Shown here in pieces: positions 19,311 through 29,257 of a stretch of 54,608 nt of DNA (the stretch's first letter is position 1; every line of letters starts with the position of its first letter). The translations under genes were made by a program, and so were the position numbers. The notes under the pieces were generated by a model that worked only from the letters and a program-made list of their open reading frames with translations, ran no database searches and was not told the DNA's origin. The DNA comes from Rhodothermales bacterium (GTDB lineage: Bacteria > Bacteroidota > Rhodothermia > Rhodothermales > Bin80), in contig JAJECE010000110.1 in assembly GCA_022822185.1 (NCBI GenBank), positions 1-54,608 on the forward strand. The letters run 5' to 3'.

Positions 19311-22300
19311 ATGATCTATAAAATATCTGTGGTATCAGTAATCCTGTTGGTGGTTTTCTGTCTCTGCCCCCCGATTTTTGCACAGCGACTGTCAATTACA
19401 CCTGCAGCGGTGACGATTGTAGAAGGGGATTCTGAACACTTCACGATCTCGCTGTCATCAGAACCGACGGGAGATGTAACCGTGAGGATTGTCGGACAAA
19501 ATAGAACAGAAATCAGCACAGACAGAGCCGAATTGACCTTTACTCCCGAAAACTGGAATGTGCCACAGACTCTGAGGCTGTCAGCAATAGAGGATGGTAA
19601 TATTGTAGATGATGAATATCAACTGATTTTGATTGCGAGCGGAGATGGCTATGAGAATGAGGGTGTGATCACCGTCAGCCCGGAAACAGCAAAAATTGAA
19701 TCGGTTGTTAAAACGGTTCAACTCAGTGCGGTAGTTCGTGATCAGGACGGGCACTCGTACACATATACAGGGCCATCCATCAAATGGTCAAGTGCAGATC
19801 CCTCCGTCGCCGTGGTGGATTCTAACGGCAAGGTCACGGGCATGAGTAACGGCGCAACAACCATTACAGCCGCACTTGTCACCGCGTCTGGAGCAGCAGC
19901 GATCACGATAGATGATCCCAATCTTATCTTTTCTGATCGCGAAATTCTTGAGGTATTGTACAAAGCGACTGCAGGTGACCAATGGGCACAGCGAGATGGA
20001 TGGCTAACGGATGCATCTCTTGACCAATGGTATGGGGTGGAGACGGATGAAGACGGCAAAGTGATCACGCTGAAGTTGCGAGAGAACGGTTTGGTGGGCA
20101 TGATTCCTGTGGAACTTGGAAGTCTGGCGCATCTTGAGATACTGGATCTATACAACAACCGTCTGACGGGTATCTTGCCACTACAGATCGGCAGCCTGTT
20201 ACGGCTTCGGGAACTTAACTTGGGGAATACCAATTTGGAAGGAGAGATTCCTGGCACATTGGGGCGACTCGTAGAACTGCAAAAACTGAACCTTGAGGTT
20301 GCATCGTTTACCGGATCGATTCCATCCGAATTTGGGGCGCTCTCAAAGCTTCAAATCCTGAACCTGTACGGAAACAGACTTAGCGGTCCTATCCCCATCG
20401 AATTTGCAGACCTGCGCAGTCTTCAGATCCTCTCCCTGGACGAAAACCAGTTGAGCGGACCCATCCCTTCAGCATTTCTACAATTGGATACACTTCATTT
20501 CTTCTATTGGACACAAAACAACGGGCTTTGTCTTCCAGAAACGAAGGAGTTTATGGCCTGGCGCACCGTAAAAGACCGGGATTTTCAGGGACCGTACTGC
20601 AATAAATTAGACCGGTGGGCTCTCGAAAAGCTTTACGCGGATACCGACGGAGCGAACTGGACCCATTCAACCGGCTGGCTTCGTGATGACACGGCATTGG
20701 AGGAGCGGTACGGCGTGAGCACAGATTCCCTCGGACATGTGACCTTGCTTGACCTTGCAAATAACGGACTGCGGGGGGAACTTCCGGGAACCCTTTGGAA
20801 TCTGAACCAACTGTCTGTGCTTAACCTTGCAAATAACGGACTGCGGGGGGAACTTCCGGAAACCCTTGGGAATCTGAACCAACTGTCTGTCCTCAGGATC
20901 AATAACAATTCCCTTACGGGCCGAATACCATTATCGCTGGCGAAGCTCACATTGGAGGAGTTCCGCTATGCGAATACGGATTTGTGCACTCCTGCGGGGG
21001 GAACCTTCCAGCAGTGGCTCACCACGATTTCTGTTCACGAGGGGACGGATATTCGATGCCGTGAACTCTCCAAAGAAGATCGTATCGTTCTCGAACAACT
21101 TTACAAGGATACCGATGGCGCGAATTGGCTTCACTCGGACGGCTGGCTTGGTGACATAACCTTTGAGGATTGGTACGGGGTGAGTACAGATTCCCTCGGG
21201 AACGTAACCCTGCTTGACCTTGCAAACAACGGATTGCGGGGGGAACTTCCGAAAACCCTTGGGAATCTGAACCAGCTGTCTGGCCTCAGGATCAATGATA
21301 ATTCCCTTTCGGGCCGAATGCCGTCATCTCTGGCGAAGCTCACATTGGAGGAGTTCCATTATGCGAATACGGATTTGTGCATTCCTCCGAGAGCAACCTT
21401 CCAGCAATGGCTCTCCGCGATTTCTGTTCGTGAGGGGGCGGATGTACCATGTCCAAAACTTTCTGACCGTGAAGTCCTCTCAATGCTGTACGAAACGACC
21501 GATGGCCTAAACTGGAAGAAGCAAGATGGATGGCTGGCCGACGCACCCCTTGAAGACTGGTACGGCGTAACCGTGAACGATCTGGAACAGGTCGTTGAGT
21601 TGAATCTCCTGGGCAATGATTTGCGTGGTCAAATACCGGATGAAATTGGAGATATGGCCACACTGGGTGTGCTGGATTTATCCTTTAACTGGCTTGATGG
21701 AGCAATCCCCTCCGATCTAGGCGAAATCAAAACACTCTCCGAACTCTATCTGCAAAGTAATCAACTCTCCGGGCAGATCCCTGCCGAGTTGGGGAATCTT
21801 CCACTGCGGCTTCTATATCTGGATGAAAACAAACTAGGGGGAGCTATTCCTCTCGAACTGACCAATCTATCCCAAATCATAAGGTTGCATATCAGTTGGA
21901 ATCAACTGAGTGGACCGATTCCCCCGGAACTCGGCAATTTGCCTGCTCTGGAAAGTATTTGGATGGATCGGAACCAGTTTGGGGGGGAGATCCCGCCGGA
22001 GTTGGGAAACCTGTCTTCATTGGAAATCCTTCATGCAGGATTCAACAACTTGTCTGGAACGATCCCGCCGGAACTCGGCAACATGGAGTCTATCGTAGAA
22101 ATCGCCTTTGATGCCAATAATCTGAGTGGTCCAATTCCGCCCGAACTGGGCAAACTCAAGAACATTAACGGCGAAATCAATCTGGATGATAACAATCTAT
22201 CCGGCGAGATTCCGGTTGAAATGGGAAATCTGACGAAATTAAAGAAACTGAGGCTTGCCCGCAACAACCTGTCAGGACCAATCCCGTCCGAGATCGGTCT

Positions 22301-23486
22301 TATGCATGCTCTTGAGTGGCTGGATTTGTCAGATAACTCTGGACTCACCGGACCGATACCTTCGAGTTTTGCCGGCCTTGATAACGTTAACCGGTTCCAG
22401 ATAAGAGGCACTGAACTGTGTATCACGCAGGATTCTCCACTCGCCGAACCAGCTCTTGCATGGCGTTTTCGTATTCCATTCTGTGATCTGTCATCCGTGG
22501 AAGAAGCCTCCACCGCGTACCTGTCCCAGTCTATTCAATCGGCACAGTACCCGATCCCACTTGTAGCCGGCAAAGATGCACTTCTACGTGTGTTCCCAAT
22601 CTCGGCACAAAGCACCAACGCAAACATACCACCCGCAAGAGCAACCTTTTTCGTTGACGGAACGGAGGTCTACACGGTTGATATCCCCGGACAATCCACG
22701 CCAATTCCTACTGAACTGGCCTATGCGGAGACATCCCTGGACCGTTCTGCCAATATTAGCATTCCAGGCTCCGTAATACAGCCTGGTCTGGAGATGATCG
22801 TGAACATTGATCTGGACGGAACCCTGGATACCGGTCTTGAATTGGTACGCCGGATTCCCGAATCAGGACGGCTGCGCGTGAGAGTCCAGACGATGCCTGC
22901 ACTTGAACTCACGATGATCCCTTTCGTCTGGCAGACGGAGCCTGATAACACGGCTGCGGAACTGATCGAGCAAATGGTGAGTGACCCTAAGGGGCACTGG
23001 TTACTCTCAGAAACTCTGACCCTGCTACCAGTCAATGACATCACCGTGACGGCCCACGCGCCCGTCTTCACGTCATACAACAACGGAGATGATATTCTGG
23101 ACGAGATAGGCGCAATCCGCGCTCTTGAGGGTGGAACGGGATATTGGATGGGGGCTCTTTCCGGCAAAGCCACAGGGCCTCAGGGGGTTGCCTGGCTTAA
23201 TGGATGGACCAGTTATGTGCGTCTGGGTATCGGAGATCAGTCCGGGGAACCAATCCTTATTGCGCACGAACTCGGCCATAATATGAGCCTCTATCATGCT
23301 CCCTGCGGAGTAACTGCGGTGGTGGATCCGGGATACCCTTATCCAAACGGAGAAATTGGATCATGGGGGATTGATTCACGGTCCGGAAGTGATCGTCTCA
23401 TACCGCCCAGGTCGCCGGACATGATGTCTTACTGCAGGCCGGCATGGATCAGTGAATACAATTTTGACATCGCAATGAGTCATTGA
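19311..23486 (+). CDS. Secreted leucine-rich-repeat protein with metzincin protease domain
   Basis: A 1391-residue exported protein. Order of parts: Sec signal peptide (residues 1-25, ending IFAQ), a Calx-beta-like beta domain (about 26-120), an Ig-like BIG2 type domain (about 125-200), several blocks of plant-type leucine-rich repeats (xLSGPIPPELGNL consensus, about 205-1060), a beta-rich linker, then a zinc-protease region with HELGHNMSLYH (HExxHxxxxxH, first His at residue 1319) and a Met-turn DMMSYC near 1370. This is the metzincin pattern. Repeat blocks are near-identical in places, showing recent internal duplication. The frame stays open after the TGA stop (see the next entry). It probably acts outside the cell in binding and cutting protein; target unknown. 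Confidence 0.8.
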   Translation: MIYKISVVSVILLVVFCLCPPIFAQRLSITPAAVTIVEGDSEHFTISLSSEPTGDVTVRIVGQNRTEISTDRAELTFTPENWNVPQTLRLSAIEDGNIVDDEYQLILIASGDGYENEGVITVSPETAKIESVVKTVQLSAVVRDQDGHSYTYTGPSIKWSSADPSVAVVDSNGKVTGMSNGATTITAALVTASGAAAITIDDPNLIFSDREILEVLYKATAGDQWAQRDGWLTDASLDQWYGVETDEDGKVITLKLRENGLVGMIPVELGSLAHLEILDLYNNRLTGILPLQIGSLLRLRELNLGNTNLEGEIPGTLGRLVELQKLNLEVASFTGSIPSEFGALSKLQILNLYGNRLSGPIPIEFADLRSLQILSLDENQLSGPIPSAFLQLDTLHFFYWTQNNGLCLPETKEFMAWRTVKDRDFQGPYCNKLDRWALEKLYADTDGANWTHSTGWLRDDTALEERYGVSTDSLGHVTLLDLANNGLRGELPGTLWNLNQLSVLNLANNGLRGELPETLGNLNQLSVLRINNNSLTGRIPLSLAKLTLEEFRYANTDLCTPAGGTFQQWLTTISVHEGTDIRCRELSKEDRIVLEQLYKDTDGANWLHSDGWLGDITFEDWYGVSTDSLGNVTLLDLANNGLRGELPKTLGNLNQLSGLRINDNSLSGRMPSSLAKLTLEEFHYANTDLCIPPRATFQQWLSAISVREGADVPCPKLSDREVLSMLYETTDGLNWKKQDGWLADAPLEDWYGVTVNDLEQVVELNLLGNDLRGQIPDEIGDMATLGVLDLSFNWLDGAIPSDLGEIKTLSELYLQSNQLSGQIPAELGNLPLRLLYLDENKLGGAIPLELTNLSQIIRLHISWNQLSGPIPPELGNLPALESIWMDRNQFGGEIPPELGNLSSLEILHAGFNNLSGTIPPELGNMESIVEIAFDANNLSGPIPPELGKLKNINGEINLDDNNLSGEIPVEMGNLTKLKKLRLARNNLSGPIPSEIGLMHALEWLDLSDNSGLTGPIPSSFAGLDNVNRFQIRGTELCITQDSPLAEPALAWRFRIPFCDLSSVEEASTAYLSQSIQSAQYPIPLVAGKDALLRVFPISAQSTNANIPPARATFFVDGTEVYTVDIPGQSTPIPTELAYAETSLDRSANISIPGSVIQPGLEMIVNIDLDGTLDTGLELVRRIPESGRLRVRVQTMPALELTMIPFVWQTEPDNTAAELIEQMVSDPKGHWLLSETLTLLPVNDITVTAHAPVFTSYNNGDDILDEIGAIRALEGGTGYWMGALSGKATGPQGVAWLNGWTSYVRLGIGDQSGEPILIAHELGHNMSLYHAPCGVTAVVDPGYPYPNGEIGSWGIDSRSGSDRLIPPRSPDMMSYCRPAWISEYNFDIAMSH
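20624..21445 (+). repeat. Large near-direct duplication within the LRR gene
   Basis: The segment about 20624-21046 is repeated with high identity at about 21093-21445, both in frame. Each copy codes a capping motif (YxDTDGANW), a short LRR run and a closing segment LEEFxYANTDLC. The first copy has one extra LRR, which is the nested 72-bp unit. This shows growth of the gene by unequal recombination. Confidence 0.8.
20748..20891 (+). repeat. Tandem 72-bp duplication encoding one LRR
   Basis: Two adjacent 72-base units (20748-20819 and 20820-20891), each coding one 24-residue leucine-rich repeat (NLANNGLRGELPxTLxNLNQ), differ at only a few positions. The unit length equals one repeat, so the duplication keeps the frame and lengthens the solenoid by one turn. 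Confidence 0.85.
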
Positions 23487-24002
23487 CTGAATCAGGAGGC
23501 ACCGGGCAAGCGCGTTGCAGCATCAAGTCCCGCCCTGCTGATCTGGGGCGGCATTGATGAAGAGGGTGCGCCCTACTTGAATCCGGTCTTCGCGGTGAAT
23601 GCACCTCCATCCCTGCCAAATGGAGACGGAGAATATCAACTTGTCGGCCGCGCAGCCAATGGCGAGGTTCTGTTTTCGGTCGACTTTGACATGAATTCGG
23701 TCTCAGACATAGAAGGACCACGGGCCGGGTTTGCATTCGCAATACCTGCAAGCCCTGAATGGGCCGATGCTCTGGCAGAAGTTGAATTGACGGGGCCGAT
23801 GGGATCAGATATGATTAATGCGGATTCAAACCGCCCGGCATTGATCTTGCGGGAGCGGAACAGTGGTCATGTACGGGCGCTCCTGCGCGGTGAGTCTTCT
23901 GCCGGGATCCGTCTGGATGCTGTCACGGCCGACCCTCGGATGGCGGGGACGAATGTGGATGCCCTTTTCAGCCGAGGCCTCCCGCAACCGGCACAAAGAT
24001 GA
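23487..24002 (+). pseudogene. In-frame downstream extension of the LRR-metzincin gene
   Basis: After the TGA at 23484-23486 the same reading frame stays open for another 171 codons and ends at a TGA at 24000-24002. The first ATG is at 23577, but protein-like composition begins right after the TGA (LNQEAPGKRVAASSPALLIWGG). The stretch reads as a beta-rich domain (NGDGEYQLVGRAANGEVLFSVDFDM), as expected of a C-terminal Ig-like or sorting module. The simplest explanation is that a single base change created the stop and separated this domain from the protease. It could also be a separate small gene starting at 23577, but no ribosome binding site is evident. Confidence 0.6.
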
Positions 24003-24119
24003 CATGAGATGGCCCGGCACCACAAGTCACCGAAAACGGGCTTCGCCTGAGATATCTAAACCGGCATGCGCCATCCCGGCAGAATTCTCCAGAGAATCCA
24101 TTCCACCGAACCCTTACCT

Positions 24120-25232
24120 TCAGGTGTGGATGATTGCTTCGCGGGCCAGTTCCCGCCCCTCCGTGGTTAACTCTAAATACTCTCCAACCGTGTTCAGAAA
24201 ATTCTGTGACACCGCTCTGGACACAACTCCCTCCGCGAATGCCGCCTCCCATGCCATGTGATCCTGCAGATGATCCATGCGGCATTCCCGATCTGCCTCG
24301 GGGGTCGCTTCGTGTTGCAGCAGATGGATGACCAGCATCTTAATGGCAAATTGCCACTTCTGATGCCTTCGTCGTTTCCATGCCGCAAGTACCCCCTGTT
24401 CCGGTGCAATGCAGAATAAAACTGCAAACTGTACACCGACCATGACCGCCATGCATCCGGCAATGGACGCATCGAGGAGATGTGCAATCCAGTATCCGGC
24501 AATGGAGGCAGTCATCCCTAGAGCGACACTGTAGAGGATCATGTACCCGAACCGGTTGGTGATCAGGTAGGCGCTGACCGGTGGCCCAACCATCAGCGCC
24601 ACCACCAGGATGGATCCAACGGCATCAAAGGCAGCAACGGCGGTCATGGAGATCAGACCCATCAGGGCATAATGCAGTATCCCCGGCAAAAAACCCAGCG
24701 TGGCACAGAGAGCGCGGTCAAAGGTGGCCAGCTTTAATTCTTTGTAGAATAGAAGGATAAACCCCAGACACAGAATTCCAGCCATCCCCATGGCATAGAG
24801 TGCCTGGGGGCCCAGGTCCCGCCCCGCGAGGATCAGTCGGTCAAACGGCACAAACGCCAACTCCCCCAGGAGTACAGCATCTGTATCCAGATGTATATCC
24901 CTCGCAAACCGTGCAATCAGAATTACACCAACTGCAAACAGGCTTGAGAATACCAGCCCAATCGCTGCATCTTCACGTACACGATTGGTTTTTCGTATCC
25001 ATTCCACCAGCACAACGGTGAGCAGCCCCGCAGCTGCTCCCCCCAGGATGAGCAGTGGAGACGACAGATTCCCGGTCAGAAAAAAGCCGACCACAATGCC
25101 GGGCAGGATTGCATGACTGATGGCATCGCTCATCATCGCCATCCGCCGCAGAACCAGGAAGGTGCCGGGAAGCGCACATGCGGCAGCAACAACAGTTGCC
25201 ACCAGTTGGATCTCCAGTTGAAACGTACTCAT
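24120..25232 (-). CDS. troD: Mn/Zn ABC transporter permease TroD/MntD with C-terminal regulator-like domain
   Basis: An ABC-3 family inner-membrane permease for divalent metal uptake. About nine hydrophobic helices fill residues 1-275, including the conserved MSDAISHAILPGIVVGF segment. From about residue 285 a soluble tail (KMLVIHLLQHEA to the C-terminus, with LELTTEGRELARE) resembles the winged-helix/dimerisation part of DtxR-type regulators, a fusion known in TroC/TroD proteins. Its start overlaps the stop of troC by four bases (ATGA), so the two are translationally coupled. It is the last gene of the troABCD-type operon and converges with the LRR gene. Confidence 0.85.
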   Translation of the reverse strand: MSTFQLEIQLVATVVAAACALPGTFLVLRRMAMMSDAISHAILPGIVVGFFLTGNLSSPLLILGGAAAGLLTVVLVEWIRKTNRVREDAAIGLVFSSLFAVGVILIARFARDIHLDTDAVLLGELAFVPFDRLILAGRDLGPQALYAMGMAGILCLGFILLFYKELKLATFDRALCATLGFLPGILHYALMGLISMTAVAAFDAVGSILVVALMVGPPVSAYLITNRFGYMILYSVALGMTASIAGYWIAHLLDASIAGCMAVMVGVQFAVLFCIAPEQGVLAAWKRRRHQKWQFAIKMLVIHLLQHEATPEADRECRMDHLQDHMAWEAAFAEGVVSRAVSQNFLNTVGEYLELTTEGRELAREAIIHT

Positions 25233-26347
25233 CCGATCCGATCCTTCCTCAGTTGATCACAAACCCGAACCCCGTCCGGTGTCAATGCCCATGCTCCATT
25301 CTGGTGCATCTGCACCAGCCCTTTGCCCTGCAGTCGGCGCAGCTGTCGATAAAGTGTGCCTCTTTGTGGATGGATCACACGCAGGGCCGGCTCCATATGC
25401 GGATACGTCAGATCGTCATGCGTTCGGGCCAGTTCAAACAAATCCAGCAGCACCGACTCACTCCTGAGTTCTCGATTCTGTACGGTTCGGCGAATCCGCT
25501 GCCATATGATCCCGCGAAGAGGAGCAAACAACATGGAAATCACGACGAACCCGGTGGCACAGACCACAATGGTTGGACCGGTCGGGAGATTGGATATGCT
25601 CGTACTCAAAAGCGCCCCGCCTACCCCGCAGAGTGCACCCGTAACCATGGAGACCAGCGTCATGACTCCCAGGTGATCCGTCCACTGACGTGCCGCTGTC
25701 GCCGGTGCAATGATCATGGCACTCATCAGGACTACGCCGACGGTCTGCAGACCAATCACAATCGCAACCACCAGAAGCGTCGTCAGCCCGATATCCAGCC
25801 AGCGTACCGGCAATACCAGACTGTGCGCGAACTCCGGATCAAAGGCTAGTACTTTAAACTCCTTCCAGAACAGGAGCAGCGCCGCCAATGCAACCCCACC
25901 CAGAATGGTCATCGTAATGACATCCGCGACAATAAGAGAGGCTGCCTGACCGAAAAGAAATGAATCCAGTCCTGCCTGATTTGCATTGGGATATCTCTGT
26001 ATATAGGTCAGAACGACTAGTCCCGCGCCAAAGAATACCGACAGTACCAGCCCGAGTGCGCTGTCGTATTTGACCCGGGTTCCTGCCGTAATAAGCAAAA
26101 CGATTGCCGTGGCAAACCATCCTGCCAGCCCTGCTCCCACCATCAGAACCAGAGATGCTTTACTGCCGGTCAGAATGAATGCAAGTCCAATACCCGGCAA
26201 TGCTGCATGCGATACCGCATCTCCCAGTAAACTCTGCCTTCGGAGCACCGCAAAGGTGCCCAATGCACCACTGACTGCGCCCAGAATTGCGGTCCCCAGT
26301 GTAACGGTGCGGAGCGTGTAGTCATTCAAGAGTTGCTCCATCCTCAC
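25229..26347 (-). CDS. troC: Mn/Zn ABC transporter permease TroC/MntC with C-terminal winged-helix domain
   Basis: Second ABC-3 permease of the operon, 372 residues. The membrane part carries [18 protein letters not shown] and a run of hydrophobic helices to about residue 280. The tail from about 295 ([17 protein letters not shown] and [17 protein letters not shown], with LTPDGVRV) is a clear winged-helix fold of the DtxR kind. Such fused permeases are known in treponemes and related Bacteroidota; whether the domain binds DNA, metal or the ATPase is not known. It overlaps troB and troD by four bases on each side. Two similar but diverged permeases suggest a heterodimeric channel. Confidence 0.87.
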   Translation of the reverse strand: MRMEQLLNDYTLRTVTLGTAILGAVSGALGTFAVLRRQSLLGDAVSHAALPGIGLAFILTGSKASLVLMVGAGLAGWFATAIVLLITAGTRVKYDSALGLVLSVFFGAGLVVLTYIQRYPNANQAGLDSFLFGQAASLIVADVITMTILGGVALAALLLFWKEFKVLAFDPEFAHSLVLPVRWLDIGLTTLLVVAIVIGLQTVGVVLMSAMIIAPATAARQWTDHLGVMTLVSMVTGALCGVGGALLSTSISNLPTGPTIVVCATGFVVISMLFAPLRGIIWQRIRRTVQNRELRSESVLLDLFELARTHDDLTYPHMEPALRVIHPQRGTLYRQLRRLQGKGLVQMHQNGAWALTPDGVRVCDQLRKDRIG

Positions 26348-27075
26348 GGTGCACCTTTGATGATTGCAATACGCCCTCCATAGGTGAGTCGCAGATTTGT
26401 GTCGGTGAACACCTTGGAGACAGGGCCACTGGCAATCCGGCGTACATTCAGAAGCAGGACTTCATCAAAATAACTGGAGACCGTCTGAAGATCATGATGT
26501 ACGGCCAAGACGGTCTTCCCGGATGAGCGCAGCGAATGCAGGATGTCAATGATTGCACGCTCGGTGGTTGCATCTACCCCCTGCAGGGGCTCATCCATCA
26601 GATATACGCGGGCATCCTGCACCAGCGCACGCGCCAGAAATACACGCTGCTGCTGCCCCCCGGACAGTTGGCGGATCTGGCGATGCGCCAACCCGGTCAT
26701 CTCCACTTTTTCGAGCGCTTCCATCGCTTCCCTCCGCTCGCTGCGCCCTGGCCGGCGAACCCAGCCAATCCGCCCGTAAAGCCCCATCAACACCACATCC
26801 AGTACACTGGTTGGAAAATCCCAGTCGACCGTCCCGCGCTGCGGTACATACCCCATCAAAGAGGCAACCCTGCGGTACGGCTTCCCCAGGATGCGAATCT
26901 GACCGGCTGCGGGCTTCAGGAGCCCCAGGATCGCTTTGATAAGTGTGGTCTTTCCTGCACCATTCGGGCCCACAATGGCCATCAGCACCCCTGGAGCAAC
27001 ATCCAGATCAATATCCCACAGAACCGGGCTTTCACGATAGGCGACGGTGAGATCACGAACTTCAACTGCGTTCAT
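26344..27075 (-). CDS. troB: Mn/Zn ABC transporter ATP-binding protein
   Basis: The cytoplasmic ATPase driving the TroC/TroD channel. Walker A is GPNGAGKTT, the signature is [16 protein letters not shown], Walker B is [12 protein letters not shown] and the switch histidine is in AVHHDLQT, all in normal spacing. I choose the start at the ATG of [13 protein letters not shown] (27075), which overlaps the end of troA by 14 bases; upstream in-frame starts would give a 41-residue leader that matches nothing because it runs through troA. A second ATG one codon upstream (27078) is equally possible. All key residues are intact. Confidence 0.9.
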   Translation of the reverse strand: MNAVEVRDLTVAYRESPVLWDIDLDVAPGVLMAIVGPNGAGKTTLIKAILGLLKPAAGQIRILGKPYRRVASLMGYVPQRGTVDWDFPTSVLDVVLMGLYGRIGWVRRPGRSERREAMEALEKVEMTGLAHRQIRQLSGGQQQRVFLARALVQDARVYLMDEPLQGVDATTERAIIDILHSLRSSGKTVLAVHHDLQTVSSYFDEVLLLNVRRIASGPVSKVFTDTNLRLTYGGRIAIIKGAP

Positions 27076-28006
27076 CATCCGACAGTGCCTTGAAGATCGT
27101 ATCAATATTATGCCGAACCATCTCCAGATAGGTTGCTGCCGAAGTGGAGTCTCCGCCCAGTGCATCTCCATACAGGGTGCCGCCAATGCGCACTTCAAAG
27201 CCTCTGGCTTTTACGGCTTCCCGTACGGCTTCAATGCCTCTCGGAGAAACGGAGGACTCGATGAACATTGCCGGAATCCTTCGCTCGGCCACCAGCATCG
27301 CCAGATCCTGCACATCGGCCATCCCGGCTTCCGATGCAGTGGAGATCCCCTGGAGTCCACGTACCTCAAAACCATAGGCATGCCCAAAGTATCCAAATGC
27401 ATCATGCGAGGTGACGAGCACCCGCCGTTCTTCCGGGATTTCCGCCGCTTTTGCCCGCACATAGGCATCCACCTCTATTAATTCAAGGACATAGGCAGCC
27501 CCGCGCAGCGAGAACAACTCCGCACGGTCGGGGGCCAGTGCTCCCAGTTCATTCGAAAGTGCATGTGCCGCCCGGGCCCAGAGTGTTGCATCAAGCCATA
27601 CATGGGGATCATAATTTCCCTGAAACAGTTCTGATGAAATCAGGAGACTATCCGGGATACTGACCTCGGCCACCGCTACCGTTGCTTTCCCCTGCTCTTC
27701 CATAGCCTCAAAGACATCCCCCATCTTCCCCTCCAGATGCAGACCATTATAGACAACAAGGTCGGCTTCCGCCATTCGTGAAACATCCCGGGCACTAGCC
27801 TTATAGAGATGGGGATCAACCCCTGGCCCCATCAACGATTCCACGACCACATCGGGCCCGCCTACTTCACGGACTAAATCTGCAATGATACCGGTTGTCG
27901 CTACAACTCTGACGGTTTGATCCGAGACGAGGAGATCCGAACTCTCCGTTGAGGTGCAGGATGTCCAAAGGATCAGCCCCGCCAGACATCCGATAAGTGT
28001 ACGCAT
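27062..28006 (-). CDS. troA: Mn/Zn ABC transporter substrate-binding lipoprotein
   Basis: A cluster A-I (TroA/ZnuA-like) metal-binding lipoprotein, first gene of the operon. A short hydrophobic leader ends in the lipobox WTSC, so it should be lipidated and held in the periplasm. Likely metal ligands are the His of DPHLYKAS, the His of DPHVWLD, the His of TSHDAFGYF and the acidic residue of FIESSVSP, the typical four. There is no His-rich loop of the kind common in zinc-specific ZnuA, which favours manganese or broad specificity. A DtxR/MntR-type palindrome 16 bases upstream of the start suggests metal-dependent repression. Confidence 0.88.
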   Translation of the reverse strand: MRTLIGCLAGLILWTSCTSTESSDLLVSDQTVRVVATTGIIADLVREVGGPDVVVESLMGPGVDPHLYKASARDVSRMAEADLVVYNGLHLEGKMGDVFEAMEEQGKATVAVAEVSIPDSLLISSELFQGNYDPHVWLDATLWARAAHALSNELGALAPDRAELFSLRGAAYVLELIEVDAYVRAKAAEIPEERRVLVTSHDAFGYFGHAYGFEVRGLQGISTASEAGMADVQDLAMLVAERRIPAMFIESSVSPRGIEAVREAVKARGFEVRIGGTLYGDALGGDSTSAATYLEMVRHNIDTIFKALSDDERS

Positions 28007-28021
28007 TTGGAAGATTATAAA

Positions 28022-28037
28022 TTTAGTCTTGCCTAAA
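28022..28037 (-). promoter_or_regulatory. DtxR/MntR-like operator upstream of troA
   Basis: The plus strand reads TTTAGTCTTGCCTAAA, an imperfect palindrome in which the outer five bases (TTTAG and CTAAA) match perfectly and the next position differs. DtxR-family boxes use TTAGG/CCTAA arms of this kind. It lies 16 bases before the troA start codon, where a bound repressor would block transcription or initiation. A DtxR/MntR-family gene is at 41016-41660. The binding is inferred. Confidence 0.6.
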
Positions 28038-28498
28038 ACTCGTTAAAAGCAAAACGGTTGCCGACGTGCGATGCCGAAATGCCAAATCCTGCAAATTCCA
28101 GCGATCCCTGGCAACTCTCTCCCCTGCATTGACGCAAAAACACGGGGACTGTACACCCGGAAAGCCAAGCTGAATTTTAACGGAAAGGTCTATCTTTGTA
28201 CCGATATGATGTCTGCTGTGTATTCAGATAGCCTTACTGAAATTTGACGAAAAACAATCACTTGTGAACAAAGACATCCACTGGGTTGTACAATTTCGCA
28301 GAAGTTTGATGGCTTGTTCATTTTTATCGTCTGCCGTGTACTGTTGCAAACGTTCCGCTTGGGATATCACAAGCCTGAAATTTCGGCGACACTTGCTGTT
28401 TACCGGCGGAGAATGGAGAGTGCACTCGTTCAACCAGAATCTACGCATATCAGGAATTGATACAAGACATGCAGCGTGGCAAAAGAAGTTCAAAGTAG
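28038..28498. other. Intergenic region between troA and the next small gene
   Basis: About 460 bases without a convincing gene. Two overlapping opposed open frames of about 89 codons (28224-28493 minus and 28264-28533 plus) exist, but neither has a known motif or good start signal, and I do not call either. Confidence 0.4.
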
Positions 28499-28852
28499 AT
28501 GAAAAAAACGCTCACCTGGCGAAAAAAGGATAACCCGCTTGACAGCGAAGCGGTCAAGACTGGAATTTTCACTGTGCTTGAAGTAACCAGCGATGGTACA
28601 TTACAAAGAACGGTCAAAAGAACGACTCCGCTGTTTAAGAAACGGTTCTACTATGTGCAGACTGCCAACGTTGTGCTGCTCATATGGTTTGCAGCATTAA
28701 TCGTCTTAATGGTCATGCATGTACTTGAGTCCGTTGAGTTCACATTGTCTCCCACAGGTATGAATATTTTACTTGTGACCACCATCGCCCTTCTTGGTGT
28801 CACGTACTTTTTCAGTGCAAGATTTCTCGTGTCCCTGATCCACCGGAGGTAA
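28499..28852 (+). CDS. Small hypothetical membrane protein
   Basis: Not recognised. A 117-residue protein starting with a positively charged MKKTLTWRKKDN segment, with two hydrophobic helices (VVLLIWFAALIVLMVM near residues 58-73 and ILLVTTIALLGVTYFF near 89-104) and a positively charged tail (SLIHRR). The charge pattern puts both ends in the cytoplasm. It has no obvious partner; it lies just outside the arsS-derived repeat that bounds the accessory segment. Composition is protein-like, but the ribosome binding site is weak. Confidence 0.45.
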   Translation: MKKTLTWRKKDNPLDSEAVKTGIFTVLEVTSDGTLQRTVKRTTPLFKKRFYYVQTANVVLLIWFAALIVLMVMHVLESVEFTLSPTGMNILLVTTIALLGVTYFFSARFLVSLIHRR

Positions 28853-28997
28853 GTACCGGCTTCGGGGAAGCAATCCCTCGCATCTCCCCTGATCAATCCC
28901 TGATTCATCGCCCGGCATCTGCTACAGGTCGCTGCCGGATGTGGGACTTGTCACCTTGAGCCCGTGCATCTGCAGGAGAGTATCGGTCCCCGGTTAT

Positions 28998-29144
28998 GCA
29001 ACTGCTTCCTGCCCCGCCGTGCATCCATAGCAGTGTCGTGCCGTACGTATTGCATGATCCTGTCAGGCGCCAAGGTCAAAATCTGTGACGTGCGGCCTGG
29101 GGATGTCCATGGTCAGTCATTTCCAGTTGCTGATTAAAATCGCA
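28998..29144 (-). pseudogene. Duplicated fragment of the 3' end of arsS
   Basis: These 147 bases match 31782-31925, the last ~48 codons of arsS, in the same orientation at close to 90 percent identity. The copy has a one-base deletion and a four-base insertion, so it cannot code. Most mismatches are transitions. Together the two copies form direct repeats around the accessory segment 29145-31781. It probably arose from a duplication or an integration event at the end of arsS. Confidence 0.85.
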
Positions 29145-29257
29145 GAAATACCCGGCCCTATCATAGGGAGAAGGTTCGAGCAGCCCGGCCCTGTAACCGC
29201 TGAGAGGTACTACCGGCATTGTTTTGGATGAGGTCCGTACCATTACAAAAGAATGGG

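Noticed and set aside
28224..28533. Two overlapping opposed open frames beside the troA promoter
   Set aside because: Neither has a motif, good start or composition that favours one over the other.
28850..29250. Cobalamin or TPP riboswitch suggested by short CTGAGA and GC-rich blocks
   Set aside because: Core elements are missing, and part of the stretch is explained as a duplicated arsS end.
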